A stretch of 47,468 nt of DNA from Bacillota bacterium (GCA_023413555.1 JAEZPG010000065.1:1-47468), one strand, 5' to 3'. Shown: positions 8,119 through 16,735, counted from the stretch's first letter. Made by a program: numbers and translations. The notes: generated by a model from the letters alone, not told the origin.

Positions 8119-8844
8119 TCATCTTGTCCACTTACTTTCTAACGCTCCTGATTTACAAGTCTTTACACATGAAAAACAATTTGTGCATTCACTTTGATCA
8201 AATGCTTCATTAATTACCTTGTTGCATACATCCTGATTGATTAAGCATACGCGATTACATTGCCTACATTTTACACATTTATCTGCATCTGTAACAATTG
8301 TAAATGATGGAATTCTTAATCGTTTCCCACATTTTATTCCCGTTAACATCCAAGGTGAGAACGGGCATACATAATGCGCTACTTGACTCTTACCTATGGT
8401 TATACTTAGTATCCCTGATATCCAAAATAACAAGTAATAAATGACTACCAGTGGATCGGTATAAATAGTTGCAACATCAAACCACTTCAGCTGATTACCT
8501 AATAAGCTTACTAGTATATACCCAAATCCAAAAAACCATAGAAGCAACATGATATATTTGAGTTTTTTGGGGTAGCTCATACTCATAATATCTTTTGAGT
8601 TTGCTTTATTACTAATTATTTCAAAGATGCCTGATATAGCACAGCTGTGAGAACAATGTGCTCTTTTAAAGAAGAATGATGATAAACAAACTAATGTCCA
8701 TATACACAGTTCAATTACTACTAACGTATGAACGAAATAAGAATCTATAAATTTTAAGAATGGGACAAATAAGCATGCTAACATATTAAATATGATCAAC
8801 GGAAATGTAATTACTGTTATCATATATAAACTACCTTTTCTCAT
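8119..8844 (-). CDS. membrane-bound 4Fe-4S ferredoxin protein (NapH/CcoG-like)
   Basis: A 241-residue membrane protein with about four hydrophobic segments in residues 7-165. It carries the CSHSC and VCPFSPW cysteine motifs seen in the membrane part of NapH/NosR/CcoG-type polyferredoxins, and two C-terminal 4Fe-4S motifs, C-x2-C-x2-C-x3-C at about 190-200 and 220-230. It probably passes electrons between a membrane donor and a soluble partner; the partner is not in the neighbourhood. GGAGG precedes the start by 8 bases. The gene is divergent from a TetR-family regulator, with an inverted repeat in the shared promoter region, so it is the likely regulated target. Confidence 0.8.
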   Translation of the reverse strand: MRKGSLYMITVITFPLIIFNMLACLFVPFLKFIDSYFVHTLVVIELCIWTLVCLSSFFFKRAHCSHSCAISGIFEIISNKANSKDIMSMSYPKKLKYIMLLLWFFGFGYILVSLLGNQLKWFDVATIYTDPLVVIYYLLFWISGILSITIGKSQVAHYVCPFSPWMLTGIKCGKRLRIPSFTIVTDADKCVKCRQCNRVCLINQDVCNKVINEAFDQSECTNCFSCVKTCKSGALESKWTR

Positions 8845-8875
8845 CTCTTTTTCCTCCAGATTTCCTTTTATTCTT

Positions 8876-8915
8876 GTTTCTTGAACATGATAATAATATA
8901 ATTACTTCAAGAAAC
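8876..8915. promoter_or_regulatory. inverted repeat, candidate TetR operator
   Basis: GTTTCTTGAA (8876-8885) and TTCAAGAAAC (8906-8915) are perfect inverted copies separated by 20 AT-rich bases. They lie in the 133-base gap between the divergent polyferredoxin and TetR genes. The spacer contains TATAAT-like sequences on both strands, so binding could block both promoters. The role is inferred from position and symmetry. Confidence 0.6.
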
Positions 8916-8977
8916 TAGCAATAACCTTGGCTTAAGTGCTACAATTATTTATTATCTGTAGCAGATTAGGAGTTAGT

Positions 8978-9535
8978 ATGAATAAAGGAAATTCGAAGAT
9001 TGCTTTACAGTCAAGAAAATGGCTTATGGATGCTTTACTTGATTTGATGAATCGCTATGAGTATGATGACATTACCATTTCTCAAATATGTAGAAAGGCT
9101 GATTTATCAAGGCGTACTTTTTATCGCCTCTATCACTGTAAAGAAGACATGTTAATAGAGAAATGTACATTACTAATGGCTGAATATCGCGATCTTTTAC
9201 ACAGGGATTCGCCAATCAGTTATATTGATATGGCTACCTCATATTTTGAGTTTTGCTATCTTCATAAAGATTTTTTTATTCAGCTTAAGAAAAGTAACTT
9301 GCTATCTAAAATATTCTTTGTGATAGAAGAATCCTTTCCAGAACTTTGTGGCTCCTTACAGCGAAGTGATAATTCCATCTGCCAGTCAAAAGCGTTACGC
9401 TATATTAATTCCTATAGTATTGGCGGGCTAAATAATATGTTATTACAGTGGATTCGACAAGATATGGATGCTACTCCTAAAGAATTGTTAGCAGCATTAA
9501 CTGAATTTCTACACTCTGTGAATGCTGAAATATGA
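8978..9535 (+). CDS. TetR/AcrR-family transcriptional regulator
   Basis: About 185 residues from ATG 8978. The frame is open from 8936, but AGGAG stands just before 8978 and the protein then begins MNKGNSKIALQSR in the usual TetR manner. The N-terminal helix-turn-helix is visible as DITISQICRKADLSRRTFYR, with the typical YxxF/YRLYHCKEDML continuation. The C-terminal part is a helical ligand or dimer domain without a recognised ligand. The gene is divergent from the membrane polyferredoxin and is likely to repress it and itself through the inverted repeat at 8876-8915. Confidence 0.85.
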   Translation: MNKGNSKIALQSRKWLMDALLDLMNRYEYDDITISQICRKADLSRRTFYRLYHCKEDMLIEKCTLLMAEYRDLLHRDSPISYIDMATSYFEFCYLHKDFFIQLKKSNLLSKIFFVIEESFPELCGSLQRSDNSICQSKALRYINSYSIGGLNNMLLQWIRQDMDATPKELLAALTEFLHSVNAEI

Positions 9536-9551
9536 GGTGATAAAAAGGTTC

Positions 9552-10043
9552 TCACTCCCCAGTGAATTCTAACCTCATATCATACCATATGGCACTACCA
9601 TGTGTGGAAGAAGAGATTCCCTCGTTTACAAAGCCAAATTTCTCATAATAATGAACCAATCTATCCTTACAGGTAAGCACCAGACCTTTGCGATTAAGTT
9701 CTTTCGTTTCCGCTATCACTTGATTGAGAATTGCTTGTGCCACACCTCTGTTACGATATTCAGGACGAGTACTGACACTAAAAATCATCTGCCAATTACC
9801 ATCCTCCTGATGTAAAGAAGCATCTTCAAACATCTCATCACGAAGTATGGGTTCATTGGTAGACATACCATTCACATAAGCAATAATTTTGCCTTCATCC
9901 TCCATCACCCAAAAATGGTCAGGATATACTATAAGTCTGTTCTTAATACTTTCCTTACTTGCTGCTTCTTCTACTGGGAAACATAATAATTCAATCTCTG
10001 CTAATTCATTCAAATCTTCTATCTTTGCTTTTCTAATATTCAT
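9552..10043 (-). CDS. GNAT-family N-acetyltransferase
   Basis: A 163-residue single-domain acetyltransferase. The acetyl-CoA loop is VSTRPEYRNRGVAQAIL (R/Q-x-x-G-x-A/G form), followed by the LVLTCKDRLVHYYEKFGFV segment typical of motif B. The start MNIRKAKIEDL is standard and follows AAAGGAGAG. The arylalkylamine-like shape suggests a small amine acceptor; the substrate is unknown. A decayed copy of its 3' part lies at about 16822-16905, so this locus was once duplicated. Confidence 0.85.
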   Translation of the reverse strand: MNIRKAKIEDLNELAEIELLCFPVEEAASKESIKNRLIVYPDHFWVMEDEGKIIAYVNGMSTNEPILRDEMFEDASLHQEDGNWQMIFSVSTRPEYRNRGVAQAILNQVIAETKELNRKGLVLTCKDRLVHYYEKFGFVNEGISSSTHGSAIWYDMRLEFTGE

Positions 10044-10093
10044 TGTATCTCTCCTTTTGAATCAGTTTAACGATTTTACCAGTTCTCATACAT

Positions 10094-10417
10094 TTACACC
10101 TTAGATAAATACATGCGTCCCCAGTCACACATGGCATTTAGTACCGGAATGATACTTTTCCCAAATTCTGTTAAACTATATTCTGTTTTAGGAGGTACAA
10201 TGGGATATACCACTCGTATAATCAGTCCATCTTCTTCCATTTCTCGAAGCTGCTGCGTTAACATTTTAGGTGTTATGGGAGATAGAAAGCGTTGTAGCTC
10301 ATTGTAACGACATACATTATCTTCCATTAACTTCCATAAGATAAGAGCTTTATATTTGCCACCAATTAGGTTTATTGTGGCATCAATAGGACATTTGTAG
10401 GTATTTGAACGACTCAT
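10094..10417 (-). CDS. HxlR-family redox-type transcriptional regulator
   Basis: A 107-residue winged-helix protein of the HxlR family (YKCPIDATINLIGGKYK at the N-terminus, ITPKMLTQQLREMEEDGLI in the recognition region, VEYSLTEFGKS-like wing). A Cys at position 9 matches the conserved N-terminal Cys that senses quinones and disulfide stress in YodB and related HxlR regulators. It is divergent from a nitroreductase gene, the same arrangement as yodB-type control of a nitroreductase. The palindrome at 10463-10482 is its probable binding site. Confidence 0.87.
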   Translation of the reverse strand: MSRSNTYKCPIDATINLIGGKYKALILWKLMEDNVCRYNELQRFLSPITPKMLTQQLREMEEDGLIIRVVYPIVPPKTEYSLTEFGKSIIPVLNAMCDWGRMYLSKV

Positions 10418-10462
10418 ATAAACTCCTTCCTATCATTTAGGGTAGTATGTAACATAAAAGTG

Positions 10463-10482
10463 CGTACTTGTTTTAAAGTACG
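10463..10482. promoter_or_regulatory. palindrome, candidate HxlR operator on the nitroreductase promoter
   Basis: CGTACTT (10463-10469) and AAGTACG (10476-10482) are perfect inverted copies with a 6-base spacer. The left arm overlaps a possible -35 (TTGTTT 10468-10473), 16 bases before TATAAT (10490-10495). An outer pair TAGTAT / ATACTA at 10443-10448 and 10483-10488 extends the symmetry. The TACT-N-AGTA pattern resembles what I recall of YodB boxes. Confidence 0.62.
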
Positions 10483-10538
10483 ATACTAATATAATTATAT
10501 CATACTATTTAAATATTAAATATGAAAAGAGGAATATT

Positions 10539-11066
10539 ATGAAGTTTATTGAGTTGGCAAAAAAAAGATATTCTGTACGTTCTTATTCACGTAAGAAAAT
10601 TGAAGATGAAAAATTACAATTAATTCTAGAGGCAGGTCGGGTAGCTCCTACTGCCTGTAACAATCAGCCACAGAGGGTATTGGTGATACAATCCGAGGAA
10701 GGACTTGCAAAGATTGCTGAAACTGCACCGTCAAAAATGTTTGACGCTCCTTGTGTGATAGTTGTTTTTGCAGATCGAAGTGAAACATGGATACGTCCCT
10801 ATGATGGTATGAATTCTGCGGACATTGATGCAAGTATTGTGACCGATCATATGATGTTACAAGCAACAGAACTGGGAATTAGCTCAGTTTGGATTTGTGG
10901 TTTTAATTCTGAAAAGATTAAGGAGATATTTAATCTACCGGAAGGTATTGAACCTATTAACATTTTAGCACTTGGTTATACAGAGGAAACACCACAAAGT
11001 AGTGAAAGACATGCTACCAGACGAAAAAAATTGAGTGAAACTGTTTTTTACGAAACAATAAGCTAA
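10539..11066 (+). CDS. nitroreductase-family protein
   Basis: A 175-residue flavin-dependent nitroreductase-like protein. The N-terminus (ELAKKRYSVRSYSRKKI) and APTACNNQP provide the FMN-contact pattern of the family, and WICGFN...ALGYTEE near the C-terminus is also typical. It likely reduces nitro compounds or quinones with NAD(P)H in the cytoplasm. It is short, as for the compact clostridial members. The divergent HxlR regulator and the palindrome over its promoter suggest induction by electrophiles. Confidence 0.87.
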   Translation: MKFIELAKKRYSVRSYSRKKIEDEKLQLILEAGRVAPTACNNQPQRVLVIQSEEGLAKIAETAPSKMFDAPCVIVVFADRSETWIRPYDGMNSADIDASIVTDHMMLQATELGISSVWICGFNSEKIKEIFNLPEGIEPINILALGYTEETPQSSERHATRRKKLSETVFYETIS

Positions 11067-11189
11067 AGTACTCCATATTTTACTATCAGACAGTACATCC
11101 CAATATAACGATTGCTTACAAAGTAAAAAATTGGTACAATTCAATCAGGTAAAAAAAACCAATAAACTGATATTTGTAAGGAGCGTAAT

Positions 11190-11972
11190 ATGATGCATGC
11201 GTTAGATTTAGTGAACACGGCGAGAAAGCTTGGTTTCGCACGCTTGAAAGACCGTTATCCTTGGGCTAAGGCTATTGTTATTTGCTCATTTTGGTATGGA
11301 AGATATCGTATTCCCCATGAATTATAGGAATGTATTGCAAAATATTATTTAACAGATGGAAGAAGAAATACGGAATCACAAGGCTATAAGACAAGTGTTG
11401 CGTTTGAAAATCATCTTAAAGATTGCGGTTTTCAAACAGCAACCAACAGAGATTTTGGTATTACAGCACTGAGATGGGCAGCTATGCAGGCTGGAATTGG
11501 GATCGTTCGAAAAAATAATTTCTTTTATACGGAAAGAGGCTCTTGTCAATATTTGGAAACATATTTGATTGATGTGCCACTAAAACATATTGTAGAGAGT
11601 TCTATCAGTCCTTGTGAGGAGAATTGCAATTTATGTATAAAAGCCTGTCCGACAAACTCACTGGCAGCACCCTATATGATGTGCAAAAATACGTGCGTTT
11701 CCTTTTTGACAACACTCGATAGCAGGGATTTAAGAAATGAGCCTTTGCAGGACAAATTAGGAAAATGGATTTTTGGTTGCGATGCCTGCCAGGATGCTTG
11801 CCCATATAATATAAATTCATGGGAGAATGAAGAAGAATTTCCCGGACTTGAAGAATGGAGCAAAGACTTAACCTATGAAAGAATTGTTCTTTCCGATTAT
11901 AGTTGGCTTGAATCAGTCATGCATGATAAGCAGGGGCACTTTGTAAGCGCCCTCTGCTTGAGATACGTATGA
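11190..11972 (+). pseudogene. QueG-like 4Fe-4S protein gene with an in-frame TAG
   Basis: Reading from ATG 11190 (GTAAGGAG before it) gives an epoxyqueuosine-reductase-like protein of about 260 codons, interrupted by one TAG at 11325-11327; the frame continues unbroken to 11972. The text around the stop reads RIPHEL-stop-ECIAKYYLTDGRR, where homologues from memory often have Gln, so CAG to TAG would explain it. The second part carries the two iron-sulfur clusters: C-x3-C-x2-C-x3-CP (CEENCNLCIKACPT), MCKNTC and CDACQDACPYN. It is shorter than E. coli QueG and lacks the HEAT-like tail, as in many clostridial relatives. It is probably inactivated; a restart at 11484 would make only the cluster domain. 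Confidence 0.78.
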
Positions 11973-11983
11973 AACATCCACTA

Positions 11984-14900
11984 CTATATGCTATATACGT
12001 TTTCATTCGCTTCATCCACAATACGCATCATTCCCCACATTCCTTGTTCCATGTCCCAAGTAATATTATTGGATTGATACATATAATCTCCATGTTGTTC
12101 CTCTACATATTCACTATAATCCAGTAACTTCCGCTCAAAAGTATTCCCTACCGTTAAGGCTGTAGTCACTCCTTTAAGTCGATTCGATAAATAGTTACTA
12201 TCCTTAAAAGCAAGATTATTGTGAATTCCAAAGGAGGTGGCACGAGACCGATCTCCCGGCATAATAACCTTTATAACCTTAGGATCCCCACTTCTAGCAT
12301 AGAATACTGGGGTCAATGGATCACCTTTACGTTCAGGGAGGGATGCAAAAACTTCACTGATCACATTGTTTCGTCTTAGTCGATTGTAAAATGGCTCCGA
12401 CCTCAGATTATAGCCTTTCATGCCCTGGTCCTCCGTATCAAACATCTCTGCCGTTGGTTCTACTGCCGGTTCAAAATACATTCTTGGTAACAGACGTCCT
12501 TTTTTATCTTCCAGATATATTCCATTGTGTGGAAGTAGCGTAAACTGTCGATACCCTGGCTGATACGTATTATTAATAATTAACTGGTCACCTATACGGG
12601 ATGGTTTCCCGGTAAAATTATCTCTTGCGATAGACCCTGGAGCAACACAATTTACAGCTCCGAAGGCTCCATGCTTACGATGATTCATGGTATCCACTAA
12701 GTCAATTAACAACCCTTGCTTCACATCCTCAGTATATACCCATTGATAGACGATTGTCTCTCCTGGTCCCACGGTCTGATCTGGATTATACCCTACAGTA
12801 ACTCCATCTGATACTCTGACATCATAGATTGCTTCCTGACTATGCAACCCAATTCTAGGGCTATATGGCCATGGTTTTTGTATCGGAACTTCTGGAAATT
12901 GCGGTATATCAAGATGCTTAGGCAACAAATTGGTTAACTTAATCTCTAGGCCTTCCCCAGCATTCATAGTAAGAATGAATGGTTTTGGATTTATTTCTCC
13001 ACTTAACACTTTACCTACATCCTTATATAGTACATAGGTGATACCATAGGGATCATGGTCTAAGAACTTGTTATAGATTATATTGGTATGAATCGCTGCC
13101 ACATGTACTTTTCTTATCTTCATACCATCTTTAAATGGACTTTCTTGTACTTCTATTTTCTTTGACTGAACTCCACTTTTACTTGCTTTTTTGCATTTTA
13201 TCTTTTCCAATCCAGGCCTATCGCCTAGCTTACAGAGGGATTTTTTACAACTTCCGTGGACTCTCATCATTCCCCATACACCTAGCCATAAATCATCCAT
13301 TCCACCAGAATAGTAAAGCACATCAAAGTCTTTCTGTGTCTTATTATGATTGGTTCCTTCCAGTGAAAACTGCATGGTAAATGCTTCTGATATACCGATA
13401 TGCTGCTCCTGAACTTCTTTGGAATTCACATTCTTATATTCTTTACGCCATTTATATCGATTAAAGTTAATTGCGTGAGATTCTTCATGGGAACCATCTA
13501 TCAGACGTATTCTAACCGGATCTCCAACATATCCATCAAAAACCGGTGTCCACGGATCTCCATGAACATAAGAACTGAATACATAAGCCGGATCCCCACC
13601 TCGAATTTGGAATGGCGCTGATGCATAATTAAACGCCATGATACCAAAGTCCTCCATCATCCCCGGTACCTCTGGTGGATTTAAAGGCTTATTGCATCTA
13701 TCATAAGCAGGTATCCAGTCTGCAACAGCCAGATTAAACTCTCTAAAGTCTGGTATAAATGGATTTCGAATGGCTAATTGGGTCCCTGCTGTTACCTTTT
13801 TACCGGTATGGCTATCAAGGAATTTGGAACCTTCTGGTTCAACAACCAGTGCAGCAAATAATCCATGTAATTGATTGCTAAGGGCAAATAAATGATCATG
13901 AAAGAAGCAGGCTCTTAATTCCATATCCGCATACCATCTAAATACAACGGTCTGATTATATGCTGCCCCGGTAAAATAGTTCCATCCTGTATTCGCCCCA
14001 TCGCTAGATAAAACATCAAACTTCACTAAATGAACGTGAGTAGAAGCAAAAAAAGTTTCTGTTAATAATTGAAATGCATTAGGACCTAACTTTTTCGGTA
14101 ATTTATTCGTAAAATGAATCTCTATATTTTCATAAGGAAGTGCATGTATAAATAATGGCTCTGGCTTTTTCTTTCCACATCTTACGGCTTCCTCATCTTC
14201 TTTTAAGACGTAGATTCTACCTTCTGGGTCATGCCAATTTGCCTCATTATACTGTACATCCAGCTGAATTGCTACGACATCATATCTACGGATCTTAGCA
14301 CCTTTTTGTACAGGATTTACAAATAGAGCCCCTTCTTGGCAATGCTTCACCAAAGCATTCTTTTCCAAACAAGTGATAGGAAAATTCCTATCCCATCCAA
14401 TTGGTGGTACAGGAGCACGTTCCCCTACCGTTCCAGGTATAAATAGGGGGAAACCAGGTTTCTTTGCGGTTGGAATTGGTGGTAAAGCTCGGTCAGGTAA
14501 TGGAATTAAAGGTGTAATCTGTGTTCCATCAGGGTAACATCTACTACCATCCTCTAATACATCATGGATACGATGAATTCCCCACATACCCTCATCAAAA
14601 TGAGGATAAAGGTGACAATGGTATACCACATCTCCATAGGCTTTTTGCAAGCTTCCTGCCCCGTAAGCAACATCAAAATCATATACTTCCCCAGGACCGA
14701 TTGCGATAGAATCCAGATAGTCTGTTCCTGGGTCCTGCCTAATACTATTCCATTGTTGCAAATGCAAATGAAAGATGTGTGTTTCTTTCATTCCCGCACT
14801 AATAGCATACCAACGAATTGGGTCTCCTACATATGCTCTTGGAAGAATGGTAGGAGGTGGATCTCCAAATACCCAAGAATCGTGATGAACCTCTTCCCCA

Positions 14901-15625
14901 TTACAGGACGGGCACACAATACCTTCTTCTATGAGATGAAGCCTGTTTCTCATAGGTTCTGATCGGTAATTGATGGAATGGGTCATTCCAATCATATTCA
15001 TTGCCGGATCCCATGGTGGTTCCAAAAATCGGTTTTTTACCGGTACTTCATCATGGAATAAGGTTACATACTCCCTAAAATCAGGCAAAAAAGGATGATG
15101 AATATCCGCAAACACTCCACTATAAAGCTCACATCCAGTTTGAGAATCGCTCCATGTGCTTCCCGGTGCTTCTACAATGACTGCACCAAATAGACCATGG
15201 ATATTACTTCCCATTTCAGAACTTAGTGGATTTCCTAAATCACTAAAGAAGAACCCACCCATATTTTTCGCCTCCCAACGATACACTCGTGTATCACCAG
15301 GTGCTACTGTGGAATTCTCATTGTATCCAACAAAGGCTCCATCTGAAGTTTGTATGAGTCCAGGTAAACCCCTAAGATGAATAGATGCCGGAAAACACAA
15401 TTCATTGGTGAAGCTTATCTCTATGGTATCATACTGATTCACCCGAATTACCAAGGGCTGCACCAAATCGACATAAGTACCCGGACATTTCTTCACTCGC
15501 TCTTCCACTTCACTTTTGTACTTATTTAACACGTACATTAAACCATTGGGATCCACATCCCCATACTTGTTATAGACAATATTAAGCTTCATGGCAGTAA
15601 CATCAAATTGTCTAATCATATTCAT
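11984..15625 (-). CDS. mnxG-like: MnxG-like large multicopper oxidase
   Basis: A 1213-residue multicopper oxidase, the size of the Bacillus manganese oxidase MnxG. It consists of three tandem units beginning near residues 8, 446 and 837, each opening with a similar signature (LNIVYNK..DPNGLMYVL; LDVQYNE..DPEGRIYVL; TNIIYNK..DPYGITYVL). All four copper motifs are present: HIFHLH near 283, HCHLYPHFDEGM near 337 (with a Met as possible type 1 axial ligand), HVH near 529 and HDH near 576. The third unit has lost the His ligands (MYQSNNITWDMEQGMWG). No signal peptide is seen, as expected for a spore-surface protein. The gene follows three small genes, two resembling MnxE/MnxF, with 11 bases between. 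Manganese as substrate is inferred from homology. Confidence 0.85.
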   Translation of the reverse strand: MNMIRQFDVTAMKLNIVYNKYGDVDPNGLMYVLNKYKSEVEERVKKCPGTYVDLVQPLVIRVNQYDTIEISFTNELCFPASIHLRGLPGLIQTSDGAFVGYNENSTVAPGDTRVYRWEAKNMGGFFFSDLGNPLSSEMGSNIHGLFGAVIVEAPGSTWSDSQTGCELYSGVFADIHHPFLPDFREYVTLFHDEVPVKNRFLEPPWDPAMNMIGMTHSINYRSEPMRNRLHLIEEGIVCPSCNGEEVHHDSWVFGDPPPTILPRAYVGDPIRWYAISAGMKETHIFHLHLQQWNSIRQDPGTDYLDSIAIGPGEVYDFDVAYGAGSLQKAYGDVVYHCHLYPHFDEGMWGIHRIHDVLEDGSRCYPDGTQITPLIPLPDRALPPIPTAKKPGFPLFIPGTVGERAPVPPIGWDRNFPITCLEKNALVKHCQEGALFVNPVQKGAKIRRYDVVAIQLDVQYNEANWHDPEGRIYVLKEDEEAVRCGKKKPEPLFIHALPYENIEIHFTNKLPKKLGPNAFQLLTETFFASTHVHLVKFDVLSSDGANTGWNYFTGAAYNQTVVFRWYADMELRACFFHDHLFALSNQLHGLFAALVVEPEGSKFLDSHTGKKVTAGTQLAIRNPFIPDFREFNLAVADWIPAYDRCNKPLNPPEVPGMMEDFGIMAFNYASAPFQIRGGDPAYVFSSYVHGDPWTPVFDGYVGDPVRIRLIDGSHEESHAINFNRYKWRKEYKNVNSKEVQEQHIGISEAFTMQFSLEGTNHNKTQKDFDVLYYSGGMDDLWLGVWGMMRVHGSCKKSLCKLGDRPGLEKIKCKKASKSGVQSKKIEVQESPFKDGMKIRKVHVAAIHTNIIYNKFLDHDPYGITYVLYKDVGKVLSGEINPKPFILTMNAGEGLEIKLTNLLPKHLDIPQFPEVPIQKPWPYSPRIGLHSQEAIYDVRVSDGVTVGYNPDQTVGPGETIVYQWVYTEDVKQGLLIDLVDTMNHRKHGAFGAVNCVAPGSIARDNFTGKPSRIGDQLIINNTYQPGYRQFTLLPHNGIYLEDKKGRLLPRMYFEPAVEPTAEMFDTEDQGMKGYNLRSEPFYNRLRRNNVISEVFASLPERKGDPLTPVFYARSGDPKVIKVIMPGDRSRATSFGIHNNLAFKDSNYLSNRLKGVTTALTVGNTFERKLLDYSEYVEEQHGDYMYQSNNITWDMEQGMWGMMRIVDEANENVYSI

Positions 15626-15636
15626 CCCTCCGTCTT

Positions 15637-15864
15637 CTACCAGACAGTAGGTATCTTACAACTGTCATTTTCAACATAAAATGCTGAAATGGAATCTTTC
15701 CTAATATGAAATACACAGTCTTTTAAGGGCAGGGGAACACCAAACTCTGCTTTCACACTTACCATATCTTTATGAGAAGACTTAATTACGCCTACCAAAA
15801 AAAATGGATACGACTCTGTCATAACAAGAATTCTTTGATTCGTTTTATATACTCTATCTTCCAT
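15637..15864 (-). CDS. small MnxE/MnxF-like subunit, 75 residues
   Basis: A 75-residue protein, second-last gene of the multicopper oxidase operon, 11 bases before the oxidase gene. The pattern NQRILVMTESYPFFLVG...F..PLPLKDCVFHIRKDSISAF follows the same outline as the 112-residue neighbour, so the two look like paralogous small beta-rich subunits. By position and pattern it corresponds to one of MnxE/MnxF, which form the copper-binding ring that holds MnxG. The family match rests on my memory of the MnxE/F pattern and is moderate. GGGGGA precedes the ATG. Confidence 0.65.
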   Translation of the reverse strand: MEDRVYKTNQRILVMTESYPFFLVGVIKSSHKDMVSVKAEFGVPLPLKDCVFHIRKDSISAFYVENDSCKIPTVW

Positions 15865-15876
15865 AACAATTCCCCC

Positions 15877-16215
15877 TTAATAAATCGAAAATCTGGTTGC
15901 ACGATTAAACTCCATAAACCAGGCTATTTGCTTGATTGGAATAGTTAATGGCGTTGGAAACTCGAATTCTGGCGCATTCTGCATCTTAATATTTACATGC
16001 GTGAAATATGCATTGTTTTTATCGATCTTAGTTAATCTGGCTACCATCAATGGTCTGAATGTTTGATTTAGTATAGATAACTGACTAGCTTGCAAAGAGA
16101 TTAATAATTCCTTATCCAGATAGTATTCTAAAGAATCTGTAGTAATTTTTCTATTTACTTCCGGGGTATTAGTCATACTATTTTCAGAAATGTCAACATT
16201 CTTATCCTGGCTCAT
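15877..16215 (-). CDS. MnxE/MnxF-like subunit, 112 residues
   Basis: A 112-residue protein in the oxidase operon, 12 bases before the 75-residue gene. After a disordered 25-residue start it carries ILNQTFRPLMVARL, VNIKMQNAPEFEFPTPL and IPIKQIAWF. This FRP...NAP...FP.PL.IP...I.F pattern is what I remember of MnxE and MnxF of marine Bacillus. It has only one His (FTHVN), so any copper site would differ from those subunits. Likely role: accessory subunit in a complex with the multicopper oxidase. GGAGG lies just before the start. Confidence 0.7.
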   Translation of the reverse strand: MSQDKNVDISENSMTNTPEVNRKITTDSLEYYLDKELLISLQASQLSILNQTFRPLMVARLTKIDKNNAYFTHVNIKMQNAPEFEFPTPLTIPIKQIAWFMEFNRATRFSIY

Positions 16216-16231
16216 ATTGTTGTCCTCCCGA

Positions 16232-16714
16232 TTAATGTTCTTGCTCTACTAAGCTCTTCTCTATTCTAATTGATCCATCCTTTACTACCCCACCGAGACA
16301 TATCCCCTCATCATACAATGGTGCGGAGTAAATAAAAAACTTAGCCCTCTGCTTACAGGTTGGAGTACTTGCATAAACCGCTAATTCTTTAGAACTCTCT
16401 GTCATTGGATCATCAAAATGAAAGATTGCTACCATCTTTTCCTCAGTTGGTCCATGAAAGCATTCTAGTTTTGTACTATTGAGAATCTGATTCCCTTGAC
16501 TATCCTCCACTGTTAACTTTCCAAATACGTCAAAGAACTCTCTATAAATATGAATATAAAATTTATCATAACCCTCAGAATCATTCTCCATGGAATCCTT
16601 CACAATTCCATGGCCTATAACAAGAGTTTGCTTATACGGTATTCTAGGTACATCGCATACTTCTGGTGAACAAACTGGAGCAAATACGCCATCACAAAAA
16701 TCTGTTTTCATCAT
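16232..16714 (-). CDS. first gene of the oxidase operon, 160 residues, unknown
   Basis: A 160-residue protein at the head of the multicopper oxidase operon. It has four Cys in the first 20 or so residues and in total about seven, (DFCDG, VCSPEVCDV, TPTCKQR, GICLGG), and a beta-rich middle (FYIHIYREFFDVFGKLTVEDSQGN, split by turns). There is no signal peptide or membrane segment. I do not recognise the family; the Cys content and lack of export signal suggest a spore-coat-like or metal-handling accessory protein, which is inference. Two ATGs are adjacent at the start, with AAGGATAAGG before them. The gap to the next gene is 16 bases. Confidence 0.6.
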   Translation of the reverse strand: MMKTDFCDGVFAPVCSPEVCDVPRIPYKQTLVIGHGIVKDSMENDSEGYDKFYIHIYREFFDVFGKLTVEDSQGNQILNSTKLECFHGPTEEKMVAIFHFDDPMTESSKELAVYASTPTCKQRAKFFIYSAPLYDEGICLGGVVKDGSIRIEKSLVEQEH

Positions 16715-16735
16715 TGAGGCCTTATCCTTTTTTTA

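Noticed and set aside
11325..11327. TAG read as pyrrolysine or another recoded amino acid
   Set aside because: No pyl genes or recoding structure are visible, relatives seem to have Gln there, and other nonsense codons in the window are TAA as well as TAG, so mutation is simpler.
14564..14962. Long plus-strand open frame inside the multicopper oxidase gene
   Set aside because: It is opposite a gene with clear copper motifs and strong codon pattern, has no binding site and no family resemblance.
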